64,000 bases of DNA from JAFGUB01 sp050305515 (GCA_050305515.1 JBNLFL010000034.1:1-64000), one strand, 5' to 3'. Shown: positions 1 to 9,088, counted from the stretch's first letter. Program-made: numbers and translations. The notes: generated by a model not told the origin, from the letters alone.

Positions 1-32
1 CAATCAAAAAACCGCCCGCGGGTTTTTGATTG
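1..32. terminator. bidirectional rho-independent terminator
   Basis: A 10-bp perfect outer stem (1-10 with 23-32), one mismatch (11/22) and a GC-rich inner stem (12-15 with 18-21) sit between A and T runs, so the structure works in both directions. It lies 24 bases past the stop of the minus-strand acetyltransferase. The window edge cuts off what is to its left. It could instead be the central hairpin of a cassette recombination site (see the attC-like entry). Confidence 0.75.
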
Positions 33-55
33 GTTTCCTCTGATTCGTTGTACAC

Positions 56-538
56 CTATAATTCAATTAAACGAGTATACGCAATTGCAGGAAGCTCCGA
101 AACCGAATCAGTACATTTTCTTGGTGTCGGAGATATAAACCTTGCAGCTAATTTTTGAGAATACTCATTTGAAGTGCCAACTATGGCTTCTAAATAAAAT
201 CTTGGAACATGAAGTCTTGCAAAATCATTTGATAACTCTGCGATACTTTTTTCAATAATATCTTTTGCGAAACCGCGATTTTGAAATTGTTCTGGAACGG
301 CATAACCAATACTGAAGCAAGGTATTCCGTCAATAGGTTCAACAAGTACAAAGGCACAAAAAGCATGAATAGTGTCTGATTTTATTCTTACGTATGTAAA
401 TCGATCAATCCCATCTGGTTGGTCAAAGACGACTTTTATATCTGGAAACAATTCACAAGTAGTTAATTCGTTGAATCCATTTTCGATTGCATTTTGTAAA
501 CTTACTAAACCATCCATTGGGTTAACCATATCAGACAT
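56..538 (-). CDS. GNAT family N-acetyltransferase
   Basis: A 160-residue single-domain protein. The acetyl-CoA binding signature is visible near residues 78-100: strand GIPCFSIGYAV, then Q-N-R-G-F-A, which corresponds to the Q/RxxGxA pyrophosphate loop, followed by a helix. GNAT enzymes move an acetyl group from acetyl-CoA to an amine; the acceptor cannot be told from sequence. The ATG at 538 follows an AAGGAA ribosome site. The gene is clearly more AT-rich than the hipA gene beside it, and a short GNAT standing alone behind an attC-like repeat resembles an integron cassette, so it is probably recently acquired. Confidence 0.85.
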   Translation of the reverse strand: MSDMVNPMDGLVSLQNAIENGFNELTTCELFPDIKVVFDQPDGIDRFTYVRIKSDTIHAFCAFVLVEPIDGIPCFSIGYAVPEQFQNRGFAKDIIEKSIAELSNDFARLHVPRFYLEAIVGTSNEYSQKLAARFISPTPRKCTDSVSELPAIAYTRLIEL

Positions 539-570
539 ATGAAATTCCTTCCTAGAAAGCAGTACAGCTA

Positions 571-645
571 TTTATCCAACGAACATTATATAAAAAACAC
601 CCTGATGCCCTACAAATAAACAAACATAAAAAATGTTGGCATAAA
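571..645 (-). other. attC-like imperfect inverted repeat
   Basis: Arms at 571-587 and 632-645 pair over TTTAT and CCAAC with an extrahelical base and a short offset, separated by 44 bases; total length about 75 bp, inside the usual attC range. Read on the minus strand the gene-proximal core is GTTGGAT, an exact match to the integron R' consensus GTTRRRY, placed just upstream of the GNAT start. The other core (TGCCAAC) matches RYYYAAC only in part. No integrase gene is in the window, so this stays tentative. Confidence 0.3.
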
Positions 646-949
646 TGATAAAACCATTGCAAAATGCAATATTTTAACTCTTTTTAGCCTTACATGTAAG
701 GGTCTATTTTCTACATCACCCATGCAACCATCTTGACACTCAGTGCTAGGACCAAAACGCCAAAGATTTTTTTCAGCAGATAGGTCTCGGGTCACAAATC
801 ACAAATGATTACATGTAAAGAACGTGGCACTATCTCATGATGCCAACGGCTTTTACATTTCGCTGCTCCCATTTTTCCCTCCCTCTCCTGAAAAAGTCAA
901 CTTGGTGTGTTGTCTGAAAATGGGGACACTTCAAGGATTAATCCAGCCG

Positions 950-989
950 TGCAATATCAATATTAATAACAATATTATAGTGCAATATC
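950..989 (+). repeat. direct repeats upstream of hipA (possible operator)
   Basis: The 10-mer GTGCAATATC occurs at 950-959 and 980-989, start to start 30 bases (about three helical turns), flanking an AT-rich stretch just upstream of the hipA -10 box. HipB-type antitoxins bind repeated operators before their own operon, so this is a plausible autoregulatory site. It is inferred from position only. Confidence 0.35.
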
Positions 990-1001
990 CATTTATTTGA
1001 T

Positions 1002-1007
1002 TATAAT
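1002..1007 (+). promoter_or_regulatory. -10 box for hipA-hipB
   Basis: Exact TATAAT 32 bases before the hipA start, in a very AT-rich stretch. No clear -35 element is visible, which is common in Campylobacterota. Confidence 0.45.
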
Positions 1008-1038
1008 ACTATTATTAGACTATTAAAAGGCGCTAGAT

Positions 1039-2280
1039 ATGCAGGCAAAAGAAGTAAAAATCAGCCTTTTCAACCAGGAGATAGCGACGCTGTTTGAGCG
1101 TGGCGGCCGCGTTTACATTGAACAAAAAGACGGCGGCGCGTATTTCGCCAGCCCCCTTTTAATCGAGAAGGAGAAGCGCGAGTTCGAGACGACCGGCATC
1201 CCCGGTTTCGACACCGTGCCGGGATTCATACACGATACCCTGCCCGGCGATTACGGCAACGAGATCATGGATACCTTTTTCAAGAAGAAACACGGGAGCA
1301 TTCCGGGTGTGGCCGAGCGCCTGCTCTTTATTGGCGACCGCGCCCTCGGAGCCGTCACCTATTCTCCGGCGACGTACAACGGGGAAGATGAATATTACGC
1401 AGACCTGCGCGATCTCTACCAACAGGGAAAAGAGATCCGCGAAGGGCGAACGACGGCACTGCACGAGCACCTCGTCGCCGCAGCCCACTCCATTGCCGGC
1501 GGTGCGCGCGCCAAGGCCGTTGTGGGCATTAACCTTGAGCGCAAAGAGATATTCATAGGTCACCGGCACGGGGAGCTCCCCGACGGTTTTATGCACGCGA
1601 TCGTCAAATACGACGACAGCCCGGAACAGAAGCACTCGGTCTACACCAGACTGGAATACATCTACTCCAAAATAGCGCGAGAAGCGGGCATCCCAATGGC
1701 AGAGACGCACCTGCTTGAGAGCGAAGGGCGGCTGCATTTCGTCACCGAACGCTTCGACCGGAAAAACGGCAGACGTATGCACATGCACTCGTTCGGCGGG
1801 CTGATGCACACGGACTACCATATCCCCCGCCTGCTGGATTATGACGACCTGCTGCGGGCGGCTTTACGGCTCGGCGCCGGCAAGGACCGCAAACAGCTCT
1901 TCAGGCAGATGATGTTCAACTATATGTTCGTCAACCAGGACGACCACGTAAAAAACTTCTCGTTCCTCATGAATGAGAAAGGGGAGTGGCGCACTTCCCC
2001 GGCCTACGACATCACCTTCGCCAAAGGGGTGAAGCAGACAATCGAGCACCAGATGCTTTGCAACGGCAAGCCGATGTCGGAAGTGGAGCTGAACGATGTC
2101 GCTTCGCTGGCGGTGCGCCACGGCATGAATACGGGCGATGTGAAAGAGGTGCTGGACACACTGGCCGAACTGCGCGAACAGGAACTGCCCGCACTGATGA
2201 AAGAGCACGGGATCATCGGCGAGAAGTACGACGAAGTGATGAAAGCTGTCACGGCCCGCACGCTGAAAGGAGTCCTGTAA
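1039..2280 (+). CDS. hipA: HipA-family serine/threonine kinase toxin
   Basis: A 413-residue full-length HipA. The N-terminal subdomain (1-105) is followed by the kinase domain. Visible signatures: S-I-A-G-G-A-R near 151-157 (Ser in the position of the autophosphorylated Ser150 of E. coli HipA), D-D-H-V-K-N at 301-306 (the DxHxKN catalytic loop, Asp301 and Asn306) and P-A-Y-D at 321-324 (metal-binding Asp324). Characterised HipA kinases phosphorylate an aminoacyl-tRNA synthetase (GltX in E. coli) and stop growth. Here the toxin gene comes first and its partner second, opposite to the classic hipB-hipA order and to the second module at 31.9-33.5 kb. The target in this organism is unknown. Confidence 0.9.
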   Translation: MQAKEVKISLFNQEIATLFERGGRVYIEQKDGGAYFASPLLIEKEKREFETTGIPGFDTVPGFIHDTLPGDYGNEIMDTFFKKKHGSIPGVAERLLFIGDRALGAVTYSPATYNGEDEYYADLRDLYQQGKEIREGRTTALHEHLVAAAHSIAGGARAKAVVGINLERKEIFIGHRHGELPDGFMHAIVKYDDSPEQKHSVYTRLEYIYSKIAREAGIPMAETHLLESEGRLHFVTERFDRKNGRRMHMHSFGGLMHTDYHIPRLLDYDDLLRAALRLGAGKDRKQLFRQMMFNYMFVNQDDHVKNFSFLMNEKGEWRTSPAYDITFAKGVKQTIEHQMLCNGKPMSEVELNDVASLAVRHGMNTGDVKEVLDTLAELREQELPALMKEHGIIGEKYDEVMKAVTARTLKGVL

Positions 2281-2648
2281 TGGAAAAGAAGACGACATTG
2301 AGCGATGCCCTTGCGGCTTTTGAGAAGAACCCTCCGAAAGAAGAGCGTCACCTCCATTCCGACAGCACGACAAAACTGCTCACCGACGAAGAGATGGCTG
2401 AGGTGCTAGGCAAGCGCGCCGAACGGCTGCGGTTTAAGCAGGAGAAAAAGCAAAATGACTTTGACATGCCCCAGTCCACTTACAGCAAATTCGCCAAATC
2501 CGGGCAGATTTCGCTTGTCGGGTTTATCAAGGTAATGCGTGCGCTTGGGCGCTATGACGAGCTCGATGCGCTGCTGAAACTGACAGTAGCCGAGGAGATC
2601 GCCAGCTTTAAAGATAATAGCAAGGCAGCAAGGAAGAGAGTAAGATAG
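2280..2648 (+). CDS. hipB: HipB-like antitoxin/partner with helix-turn-helix
   Basis: A 122-residue protein starting at the ATG that overlaps the hipA stop (TAATG), with GGAG just upstream. The reading frame is open for almost 300 bases further upstream inside hipA, but that part is a shadow. Residues 60-105 form an HTH-like segment (MPQSTYSKFAKSG then a helix ending near DELDALLK) that resembles the HTH of the second HipB in this window (VPLPTYKRFIYNH... IGGLLK). The long charged N-terminal extension is absent from the second HipB. Expected role: neutralise HipA and repress the operon. Confidence 0.8.
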   Translation: MEKKTTLSDALAAFEKNPPKEERHLHSDSTTKLLTDEEMAEVLGKRAERLRFKQEKKQNDFDMPQSTYSKFAKSGQISLVGFIKVMRALGRYDELDALLKLTVAEEIASFKDNSKAARKRVR

Positions 2649-2689
2649 ACTTCGCCCGCCGTATCTATTACATCCTTACATGTAACATG

Positions 2690-4051
2690 TCATGAGCGCA
2701 GCAATCCGTTGCCTATGACACCGTAGCCTCCGGTGAGATACTCCGGATTGGTAATGCCGTAAATGCGGTAAATCGTCGCAGCGACACCGGCCGGTTCAAA
2801 ACGGTATGACCCCGCTGCGGGGTGCAGATACATCCGGGTGCTGCTGCTTTGTGAGAGAACCGTTTCTCCTACCGTACCTATACTGTTAAAATAGCCTTTG
2901 CCACCCAATACGAAGACATTCTGCAAATTGCCGTGATCCCACCCCAGCGCACTGTTGAGATTGACGTTCCGGCCAAAATCGCCCCAGACAATAATGTTGA
3001 TCTGATCTATTTTATTCACCGCTTTAATATGCGTCACGGCCGCCTGAAGCGCTCCAAAGAGTGTCTGCATGCGATCGACATATTCCCGGGCGTCATTATG
3101 ATCGTCCCAGCCGCCAAGTCCGTCGCTTCCAACGGAAATGACACGGGTATCGGAATTGTTCGCCATAATGTTGACTGCGGCTTTGAGACGTTCTGAGAAG
3201 CTGTCGTCCGGATAGGTCACGCCATCGGGCAGCGCAACGTTCTGGATCGAACGGATGAAGGCTTCAAGCTCGACGCGTTTGGAAAAGTTCTCTTTTACCT
3301 TCCCTTCCGCATTATGCTGCTGCGCCATGGCATCCATAGCGATGTCAAAGGCAGGGCGCTCTGCCGTGTATTCTTCCCAATCCTTGCCGTCACGCTCTTC
3401 GTGCGTATAGTAAAACCACTGATTTTCACCCTCGCGTTCATACGGATTGGAGAGATCCGAGCTGATCGCCGTCGGCTTGAGAAAGCTCTCAAGCGTAAAG
3501 GTCGGCGCAATGAAAAACTCGGATTCTCCTTCCATAGTAATAAAAGGAAGTTTGGTCTCCGCGTTGATGACGCCCTTCGCATAAAGCGTCTGCGCCAAAA
3601 TAGAAAAGATACCCGCTGAATCGTTGTCGTGCATGACGCCGCGCTGATTTTGCGACACGCAGCTGCCATGAGAACGGTTATCGGCATCTTCGCGGATCTG
3701 GCTGAAACAGGTACGGAAAACGTTCAAATCGGAAGCCGCAATCAGAGACTCCATAATGCTCCCTCCGGCCTCCTGCCAGAAACCGTTTTGCGTAACGCTA
3801 ATGCCGTTGAAATAGTTGTCGTAGCTGCTTTGCGACGCGGCTTTTATGGCCTCGATATTACTCAGATTCCCGGCCAGTTCCGAAGCACCTCCGTACAAAA
3901 ACACCATGATGGTCTGCGCGGCGTTGGCGTGGTAGATATTGGCATCGAAAGCGACATTGTTAAAATTGACGGCTGCGAAAGCCCTGCTCTGAGGCAGCAG
4001 CAATCCGGCTGCAACAATGCTGATGGTTTTTAAAAATGATCTGCGTTTCAT
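2690..4051 (-). CDS. Tat-exported DUF1501 family protein
   Basis: About 453 residues. The N-terminus KRRSFLKT followed by a hydrophobic stretch ending RAFA is a twin-arginine signal peptide, so the product is exported folded. The C-terminal third has DUF1501 features (GSDGLGGWDDH, then IIVWGDFGRN, then WDHG), a family related to sulfatase/alkaline phosphatase folds whose function is mostly unknown. The ATG at 4051 overlaps the stop of the DUF1800 gene (TGATG). DUF1501 and DUF1800 genes are commonly paired, supporting one exported complex. The gene ends convergently with hipB. Confidence 0.8.
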   Translation of the reverse strand: MKRRSFLKTISIVAAGLLLPQSRAFAAVNFNNVAFDANIYHANAAQTIMVFLYGGASELAGNLSNIEAIKAASQSSYDNYFNGISVTQNGFWQEAGGSIMESLIAASDLNVFRTCFSQIREDADNRSHGSCVSQNQRGVMHDNDSAGIFSILAQTLYAKGVINAETKLPFITMEGESEFFIAPTFTLESFLKPTAISSDLSNPYEREGENQWFYYTHEERDGKDWEEYTAERPAFDIAMDAMAQQHNAEGKVKENFSKRVELEAFIRSIQNVALPDGVTYPDDSFSERLKAAVNIMANNSDTRVISVGSDGLGGWDDHNDAREYVDRMQTLFGALQAAVTHIKAVNKIDQINIIVWGDFGRNVNLNSALGWDHGNLQNVFVLGGKGYFNSIGTVGETVLSQSSSTRMYLHPAAGSYRFEPAGVAATIYRIYGITNPEYLTGGYGVIGNGLLRS

Positions 4052-5772
4052 CACTGCACCTTTTCAAAGCGATAGAACTCGGCCAGTCTGGATATGTAAT
4101 CCATTATGGCAATCGCAGCACGTCTGCGCCCGCCGAGGGGGTCTTCATCTACCTGAAAAATCTGAAACTCATATTTGTATGTGCCGTCTTCGTTCAGAAA
4201 ATGGGAGGCAAAGAAGTCTTTCTCGCTTTGCGTTGCAGGACGCGACACCGTACTTAAAAAGAGATGATCGGCCAGACGATCCACCATGGCACGGTATTGA
4301 TAGGCGGAGATGCCTTCGAAGATTTCATCATAAAGCAGCTCCGTGTCAATCCATCCGCTGGAATAACTGTTTTTGTTGCTGATCATCATCCCCTCGCGTA
4401 TTGATTTGTGATAACTCAAAAACGACTGGGTATCCAGCGGTACTTCACTATAGCGCCCCAACTTGTATTTCATGGGTGCCTGATGCATCTCAAGCAAGGC
4501 ATTGGAAAAACGGCTGAAAAACGACGGTTGATGCATGAAGTGGATCTTTCTGCTTTGCGAAAAGAAAAGCTCTTCGGCGCTTTTGGGTTTGTCGGAATGA
4601 AGAAGATACTCCCTCGAAAAAACAATCTGTAGCAGCAGATCCTGCCAGGTTGCGGGGTGGCTCTCTGTCAGATCGGCTACAATAGCCGCTTTTTGGGCCG
4701 CAGAATGGTTGGGGAAATAGATATCGACCAGACGCGATGCCACTCCCGGAACAAATGCGGCGGATTTCGCAAGCTCGCGGTAAAAATCATACCCGTCCGT
4801 TACCGTCGTACCAAAAAGCGAAAGTGGCTGCGTATTGTCGTCAAGCCCGACGACGAGGGTATCGTTATCACGGTCGAGTTTCCAGTTTTTGAGCGCCTGT
4901 CCGGCTATTGGCACGTGCGTGTCGTTAAAATCAAGCAGATAGATCTCCATCATCTCACGGCCGTTGTCCTCGGGGCTTCTAAAACGTCGCCAGTTGTCAT
5001 CGCTGATCATGTGCAAAAACGTGAGATATCCGATGCTGCATTCATCCCGCTGGTTGCGTACAAGCGCTCCGTACACCCTGTCAATATTGGGCGCATGCGA
5101 CGAATCAAGCTCATAGGCGGGCGAGAACATGATGGTAGAGGTCAGGACGTATGACGACCAGAAATCGATGTAATGTTTGTCCAGATACTCCAGCACATAA
5201 AAACGGGCCAGAATTCTGGATATCTCCTCGGTTCCGTCGGGCCATCGCCAGAAATAGAACTCATGCCCCTCCGCGCCGTTGTCGTTCAGGCGTGTCTCCG
5301 CCGCACCCAGATCGTTGCGCTCCTGCGTGATCATCGTCTGGATATCTGAAATGAACGTATTGCTCTGCAGCAGCGTTTCAAGTGCTTCTATCGGCATGCC
5401 GAAGTACAAGGTAGCCAGAAGCTTGTCTGCCACAATCCGTTTTTGTTCCGGGGTCAGGGCATTAAATTCCGTATCGCCGAGCGACGGGAGGTAGTAGGAA
5501 CTCGCAGGCATGTTTCTGGCATAGAGTGCCATACCTTCATACTCATAACTGTATTTTGGATCATCACTTCCGGACGTGCCTGAAACGGACGAAGAGGAAC
5601 CACTGCTGCTTTGAGCTGATGAAACGGTGCCCGAATCGCTTTGCGAACCGGTACTGTCACTTAACAGATACATCAAAATAGGTCCCATCACCTCGGCAGA
5701 AACCGGAGCGGCAATCACCGTAACGTGGAAACCAAAAAACCACAATGTCATTAAACGTGCGAACATGCTCAT
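4051..5772 (-). CDS. exported DUF1800-like protein
   Basis: About 573 residues from the ATG at 5772, chosen because GGAG lies 6-8 bases upstream and the protein then begins with a signal peptide (residues 1-26, ending PVSA). A Ser-rich low-complexity linker follows (about residues 40-65). Central N-G-R-E-M-M-E-I matches the conserved NxAREMLEL core of DUF1800. It overlaps the downstream DUF1501 gene, and such pairs are usually co-transcribed. Substrate and role are unknown; surface or periplasmic polymer handling has been suggested for such pairs, but nothing here proves it. Confidence 0.7.
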   Translation of the reverse strand: MSMFARLMTLWFFGFHVTVIAAPVSAEVMGPILMYLLSDSTGSQSDSGTVSSAQSSSGSSSSVSGTSGSDDPKYSYEYEGMALYARNMPASSYYLPSLGDTEFNALTPEQKRIVADKLLATLYFGMPIEALETLLQSNTFISDIQTMITQERNDLGAAETRLNDNGAEGHEFYFWRWPDGTEEISRILARFYVLEYLDKHYIDFWSSYVLTSTIMFSPAYELDSSHAPNIDRVYGALVRNQRDECSIGYLTFLHMISDDNWRRFRSPEDNGREMMEIYLLDFNDTHVPIAGQALKNWKLDRDNDTLVVGLDDNTQPLSLFGTTVTDGYDFYRELAKSAAFVPGVASRLVDIYFPNHSAAQKAAIVADLTESHPATWQDLLLQIVFSREYLLHSDKPKSAEELFFSQSRKIHFMHQPSFFSRFSNALLEMHQAPMKYKLGRYSEVPLDTQSFLSYHKSIREGMMISNKNSYSSGWIDTELLYDEIFEGISAYQYRAMVDRLADHLFLSTVSRPATQSEKDFFASHFLNEDGTYKYEFQIFQVDEDPLGGRRRAAIAIMDYISRLAEFYRFEKVQ

Positions 5773-5874
5773 AGTATTTCTCCATACCGTGCAACGATCC
5801 GGATCGGGCTGCAACGGCAGTCATAATTTATGACTTTATCATGTTCCTGTTAACAGGTTATGGTCCAAATATTA

Positions 5875-6114
5875 CTAAAAAAGAATCCGTGAATAGCACC
5901 CGATCTGCGTGAGGGCCTGCAGGTCAATCTCGTCTTGTTCGTAGTCGCGGATGGTGCCGCCGGGCAGCTGTGCCATGGGTATGACATCCCAGTTAAGTTC
6001 ATAGGGAGTTGACGCATTCATGTAGTGCAGTGCCTGCTCCTGCGCCTGCGGGCTTAGGTAATCAAACATGATGGCATTGGAAGAGAGGTCACGACCGAGT
6101 TCAGAAAAAAGCAT
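5875..6114 (-). CDS. small hypothetical protein
   Basis: A 79-codon frame with balanced composition and no repeats, signal peptide or membrane segment. A weak TACAAT box lies shortly upstream but there is no good ribosome site. It sits alone between the DUF1800 gene and the TonB operon. It may be a real small gene or a degraded remnant; not recognised. Confidence 0.35.
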   Translation of the reverse strand: MLFSELGRDLSSNAIMFDYLSPQAQEQALHYMNASTPYELNWDVIPMAQLPGGTIRDYEQDEIDLQALTQIGCYSRILF

Positions 6115-6299
6115 GAGGCGATTGTAGTGTGCGGGGGCTTAATTTTCAAAGAATGTTTCAGAATGCAATTTTTTTCACACCTTATACCCCGATTAATTGT
6201 ATTTACAGCCCTCTGTCTATACAATATTTGATATAAACAAACTTTATTTTATTAATTATTTTTAACTGGCTGTTATTTAGTGATTATAAGGTTTAAATT

Positions 6300-8288
6300 G
6301 TGAAAAAGACACTGCTTTTCCTGAGTATGGTGACCCTTGTAGCTGCCAATCCTTTTGATACGACACTTAAAGAAGAGGTTTCATGGCTTAAAGACGAAAC
6401 CTTTGTCATCTCGGCATCAAAAGTTAATGAAGAGGTCAAAAAAGCAACGGCGTCCGTCTCTGTTATTGATGAAGAGACCATTAACCTCACAGGCGCCCAA
6501 ACCCTTTTTGAAGTATTAAGAGTTGTTCCCGGACTTGGCATTTCACAAAGCAATATTTATGTAGATAAAATCAACGTACGGGGAATCGAAACACTTTTTT
6601 CGGAAAAAGTCCTGATTTTACTTGACGGTCATTCATTGAATTCGGATCTGCTTGACGGGGGTGCGACCGCACCGTATAGCAATTTTCCGCTCAATCACGT
6701 CAAACGCATCGAGGTTATCAAAGGACCGGCGTCTGCCCTGTACGGAGAAAACGCTTTTACCGCATTAATCAATATTATCACCAAAGAGGCCAAAGAGATT
6801 GACGGTACACAAGTCTCTGCCACGCTAGGCAGCAATAACACCTATATTGCCAATGTTCTTGGTGGCGAAACGTACGAAAATTTTGATATTGCCTTTGATA
6901 TCAACTACAGAGATACTGACGGTGCAGAGATGTTCGTGCCCCATGACGCCATCGGCCGCAGCGGTTACATCCATCCTTTTTCCAAAAGGCTCTACACAAA
7001 TCTCTCTGTAAAACACGATAGCGGTTTTTATGTCAAAGCCAACTACAACCATATCGAAGACGGTCCGCGTTACGGTGTCGTTTTTGCTTTAAACAATGAA
7101 GACAAATCAACAAGAGATGCGTGGTTTGCAGAGTTCGGCTATCAACATCGATTTAACGACGCTTTTACAGTCAATGCACGCGCCTACCATGACTTTTTTC
7201 AGTATGACAACAAATGGCGTGTCAATCCGGCGGGTGTACCTTCGTCCGAGTATGTGGAAGGCATGCTCGGTTATGCCGGACTTGATAATATCAAATCAGG
7301 CATGGAAACGTTTGTAACCTACACGCAAACCAACATGGCACTTGTATCCGGAGTCTCTTATGAGCTGCAAAAAATAAAAAATCCGTGGCAAAAGATGAAC
7401 TGGAATCCGGTAACAGGCGCTCCCGTTGCAAGTATTCAGGATTTTTCAGATCCTGACACCAACTACATTTCAGAAAATCGCAGAGAATTTTTTGCATTAT
7501 ATGCCGAAATGCTTTATGACATTACAAAAGATCTGCGTCTGAATGCAGGAATGCGCTACGATCATTACAGCGATTTTGGAGGTGTTTTCAATCCCAGAAT
7601 CGGAGCAGCATGGCAGATCAATACACACAATAATCTCAAGATCATGTATGGTGAAGCGTTTAGGGCACCAACTTTTTCCGAACTCTACAATATCAACAAT
7701 CCTGTCTCGCTGGGCAATCCCGACCTGAATCCGGAACGCGTCAAGACGCTGGAGCTGAGCATACAAAACAGTTCAATAGAAAATCTCGAAATGTCCCTGA
7801 CACTTTTCAACAGCCTTATTGATGACATCATCGTCGTTTCCAATTATCAACATGTCAATCAGGGAGAAACTTCTACGAACGGCCTGGAAGCCGAACTTAA
7901 ACAAAATCTTTACAGAGGTTCTTATATCGTTGCAAACTACACCTACCAAAATCCCGAAAACACCAAAACCTCCCGAAGCCTTCCCGATATTGCAAAACAC
8001 CTTGCTTATCTGGCACTCAATTACCGGATGAGCCGTCATTTTAATCTTTACGTTGATGCCAGATATACAGGGGAACAAACGCGCAGCGACACTGATAACA
8101 GAGAGAAAGTCGATAGCAGTATTATCAATAATGCCATATTATCAATCAAAGATCTCTTCCTCAAAGAGTTACAGGCGAAGATTTATGTTTATAATCTATT
8201 TGATCAAAAAAGTTTTAATTCACATACCCCCTATGACTATCCGCTTCCGGACAGATCCTATGGTGTAGAATTGTCTTATAAATTTTGA
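6300..8288 (+). CDS. TonB-dependent outer-membrane receptor
   Basis: 662 residues from a GTG preceded by AAGG. It has a signal peptide (1-16), a TonB-box-like ETFVISASK near 33-41, a plug domain (about 45-165, with NVRGIE, IEVIKGPASALYGENAF and INIIT) and a 22-strand-type barrel ending in an aromatic C-terminus (SYKF). It would import a ligand too large or scarce for porins, usually a metal chelate, using TonB energy. It is first in an operon with a cyclodipeptide synthase, two periplasmic binding proteins and a histidine kinase. The 185-base upstream region is AT-rich and should hold the operon promoter; no confident operator (for example a Fur box) was identified. Confidence 0.92.
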   Translation: MKKTLLFLSMVTLVAANPFDTTLKEEVSWLKDETFVISASKVNEEVKKATASVSVIDEETINLTGAQTLFEVLRVVPGLGISQSNIYVDKINVRGIETLFSEKVLILLDGHSLNSDLLDGGATAPYSNFPLNHVKRIEVIKGPASALYGENAFTALINIITKEAKEIDGTQVSATLGSNNTYIANVLGGETYENFDIAFDINYRDTDGAEMFVPHDAIGRSGYIHPFSKRLYTNLSVKHDSGFYVKANYNHIEDGPRYGVVFALNNEDKSTRDAWFAEFGYQHRFNDAFTVNARAYHDFFQYDNKWRVNPAGVPSSEYVEGMLGYAGLDNIKSGMETFVTYTQTNMALVSGVSYELQKIKNPWQKMNWNPVTGAPVASIQDFSDPDTNYISENRREFFALYAEMLYDITKDLRLNAGMRYDHYSDFGGVFNPRIGAAWQINTHNNLKIMYGEAFRAPTFSELYNINNPVSLGNPDLNPERVKTLELSIQNSSIENLEMSLTLFNSLIDDIIVVSNYQHVNQGETSTNGLEAELKQNLYRGSYIVANYTYQNPENTKTSRSLPDIAKHLAYLALNYRMSRHFNLYVDARYTGEQTRSDTDNREKVDSSIINNAILSIKDLFLKELQAKIYVYNLFDQKSFNSHTPYDYPLPDRSYGVELSYKF

Positions 8289-8376
8289 AGATGGTGTCAC
8301 GATGATTATTGGGATCGCAGCTGTTTTACATCTTCGAAAGCAGATAAAAACGTCACGGGGTGTCAAAGGATTACTC

Positions 8377-9087
8377 ATGCCGATACAAAAAATTTACACA
8401 CTCAATAAAAACATATCCCTGTATGTCAAAAAGTCAGATGGCATCCTTAATGATTGTGACGTTTTTCAAAAGAAGGAAACCCTTTTACTGGGTATCAGCA
8501 TGGGGAACTCCTATTTTACGAAAGAGCGGCTGCTTCTTATTCTTTTGGGCTTCAGCTCTTTTTTTGAAAATGTCGCGGTGCTGCTGGCTGATACCCTTGC
8601 CGTTCACAACTATCGCATTCTGGGATATGATGAAACAAAAATAAAACGGAAACTTCGGACAAACTCCAATCATGCCCGCAATAAGATCCAAAATGCGATT
8701 GATGAAATCGTACAGATACACCATAAAGAGAATATTACATTTTATCAATGGGATGATGTCGAAGCCTTTCATCCCTATCATCAATCCCTCGAAAAAGTCA
8801 GCAAACTCTACGATAACGACCCCCGGTTCGCTCAGGAAATCAATCAAATCGTATTACATGTAATGGAAAATCATATCTCTGATAAAATATCTCATCTGAA
8901 TGTCATCGATGAAGCCAAGTGGTATTTTTTGAAAGAGCTGGCCTTTATTCATGCGTCCGCTGATTTTTTCAACAGTTCTGTCGTATCGGCGTATTATCAT
9001 GATTTTCCTCTCTTTAACCGTACCATTATGGATGAACTTGATAAGGTTTCATTTATTACCTATGAGTGCAGGGAAACGTTTGAATAG
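8377..9087 (+). CDS. tRNA-dependent cyclodipeptide synthase (CDPS)
   Basis: 236 residues, near the 239 of Streptomyces AlbC. Catalytic pattern: G-I-S-M-G-N-S-Y-F at 39-47 (Ser41 matches the AlbC nucleophile Ser37; Asn44 matches Asn40), basic helix K-I-K-R-K-L-R for tRNA contact, Y183-x3-E187 (AlbC Tyr178/Glu182) and Y207-H208, which places it in the NYH subfamily. CDPSs take two aminoacyl-tRNAs and make a diketopiperazine. The start at 8377 is chosen over an in-frame ATG at 8302 because AAAGGA lies 6 bases upstream and the length then fits the family. It is followed one base after its stop by a periplasmic protein gene. No tailoring P450, oxidase or methyltransferase is adjacent. Product cannot be predicted. 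Confidence 0.88.
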   Translation: MPIQKIYTLNKNISLYVKKSDGILNDCDVFQKKETLLLGISMGNSYFTKERLLLILLGFSSFFENVAVLLADTLAVHNYRILGYDETKIKRKLRTNSNHARNKIQNAIDEIVQIHHKENITFYQWDDVEAFHPYHQSLEKVSKLYDNDPRFAQEINQIVLHVMENHISDKISHLNVIDEAKWYFLKELAFIHASADFFNSSVVSAYYHDFPLFNRTIMDELDKVSFITYECRETFE

Positions 9088-9088
9088 C

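Larger units (their letters stand above)
539..1038. other. intergenic region between GNAT gene and hipA
   Basis: About 500 bases without a convincing gene. It holds the divergent start regions of the GNAT gene and hipA, an attC-like inverted repeat, two copies of the TTACATGTAA palindrome (690-699 and 809-818), a pair of direct repeats before hipA and an AT-rich promoter. A 61-codon frame on the minus strand (610-795) has no recognisable features and is not called. Confidence 0.6.

Noticed and set aside
610..795. 61-codon minus-strand frame in the GNAT-hipA gap
   Set aside because: No ribosome site, no recognisable features, and it contains a TTACATGTAA copy read through as LHVR; likely chance.
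1986..2279. N-terminal extension of hipB inside hipA
   Set aside because: Arg/His/Gly-rich shadow translation; the TAATG start at 2280 has a proper ribosome site.
8302..8376. Longer N-terminus for the CDPS gene
   Set aside because: No ribosome site before 8302, and the extra 25 residues do not fit family length; AAAGGA before 8377 is better.
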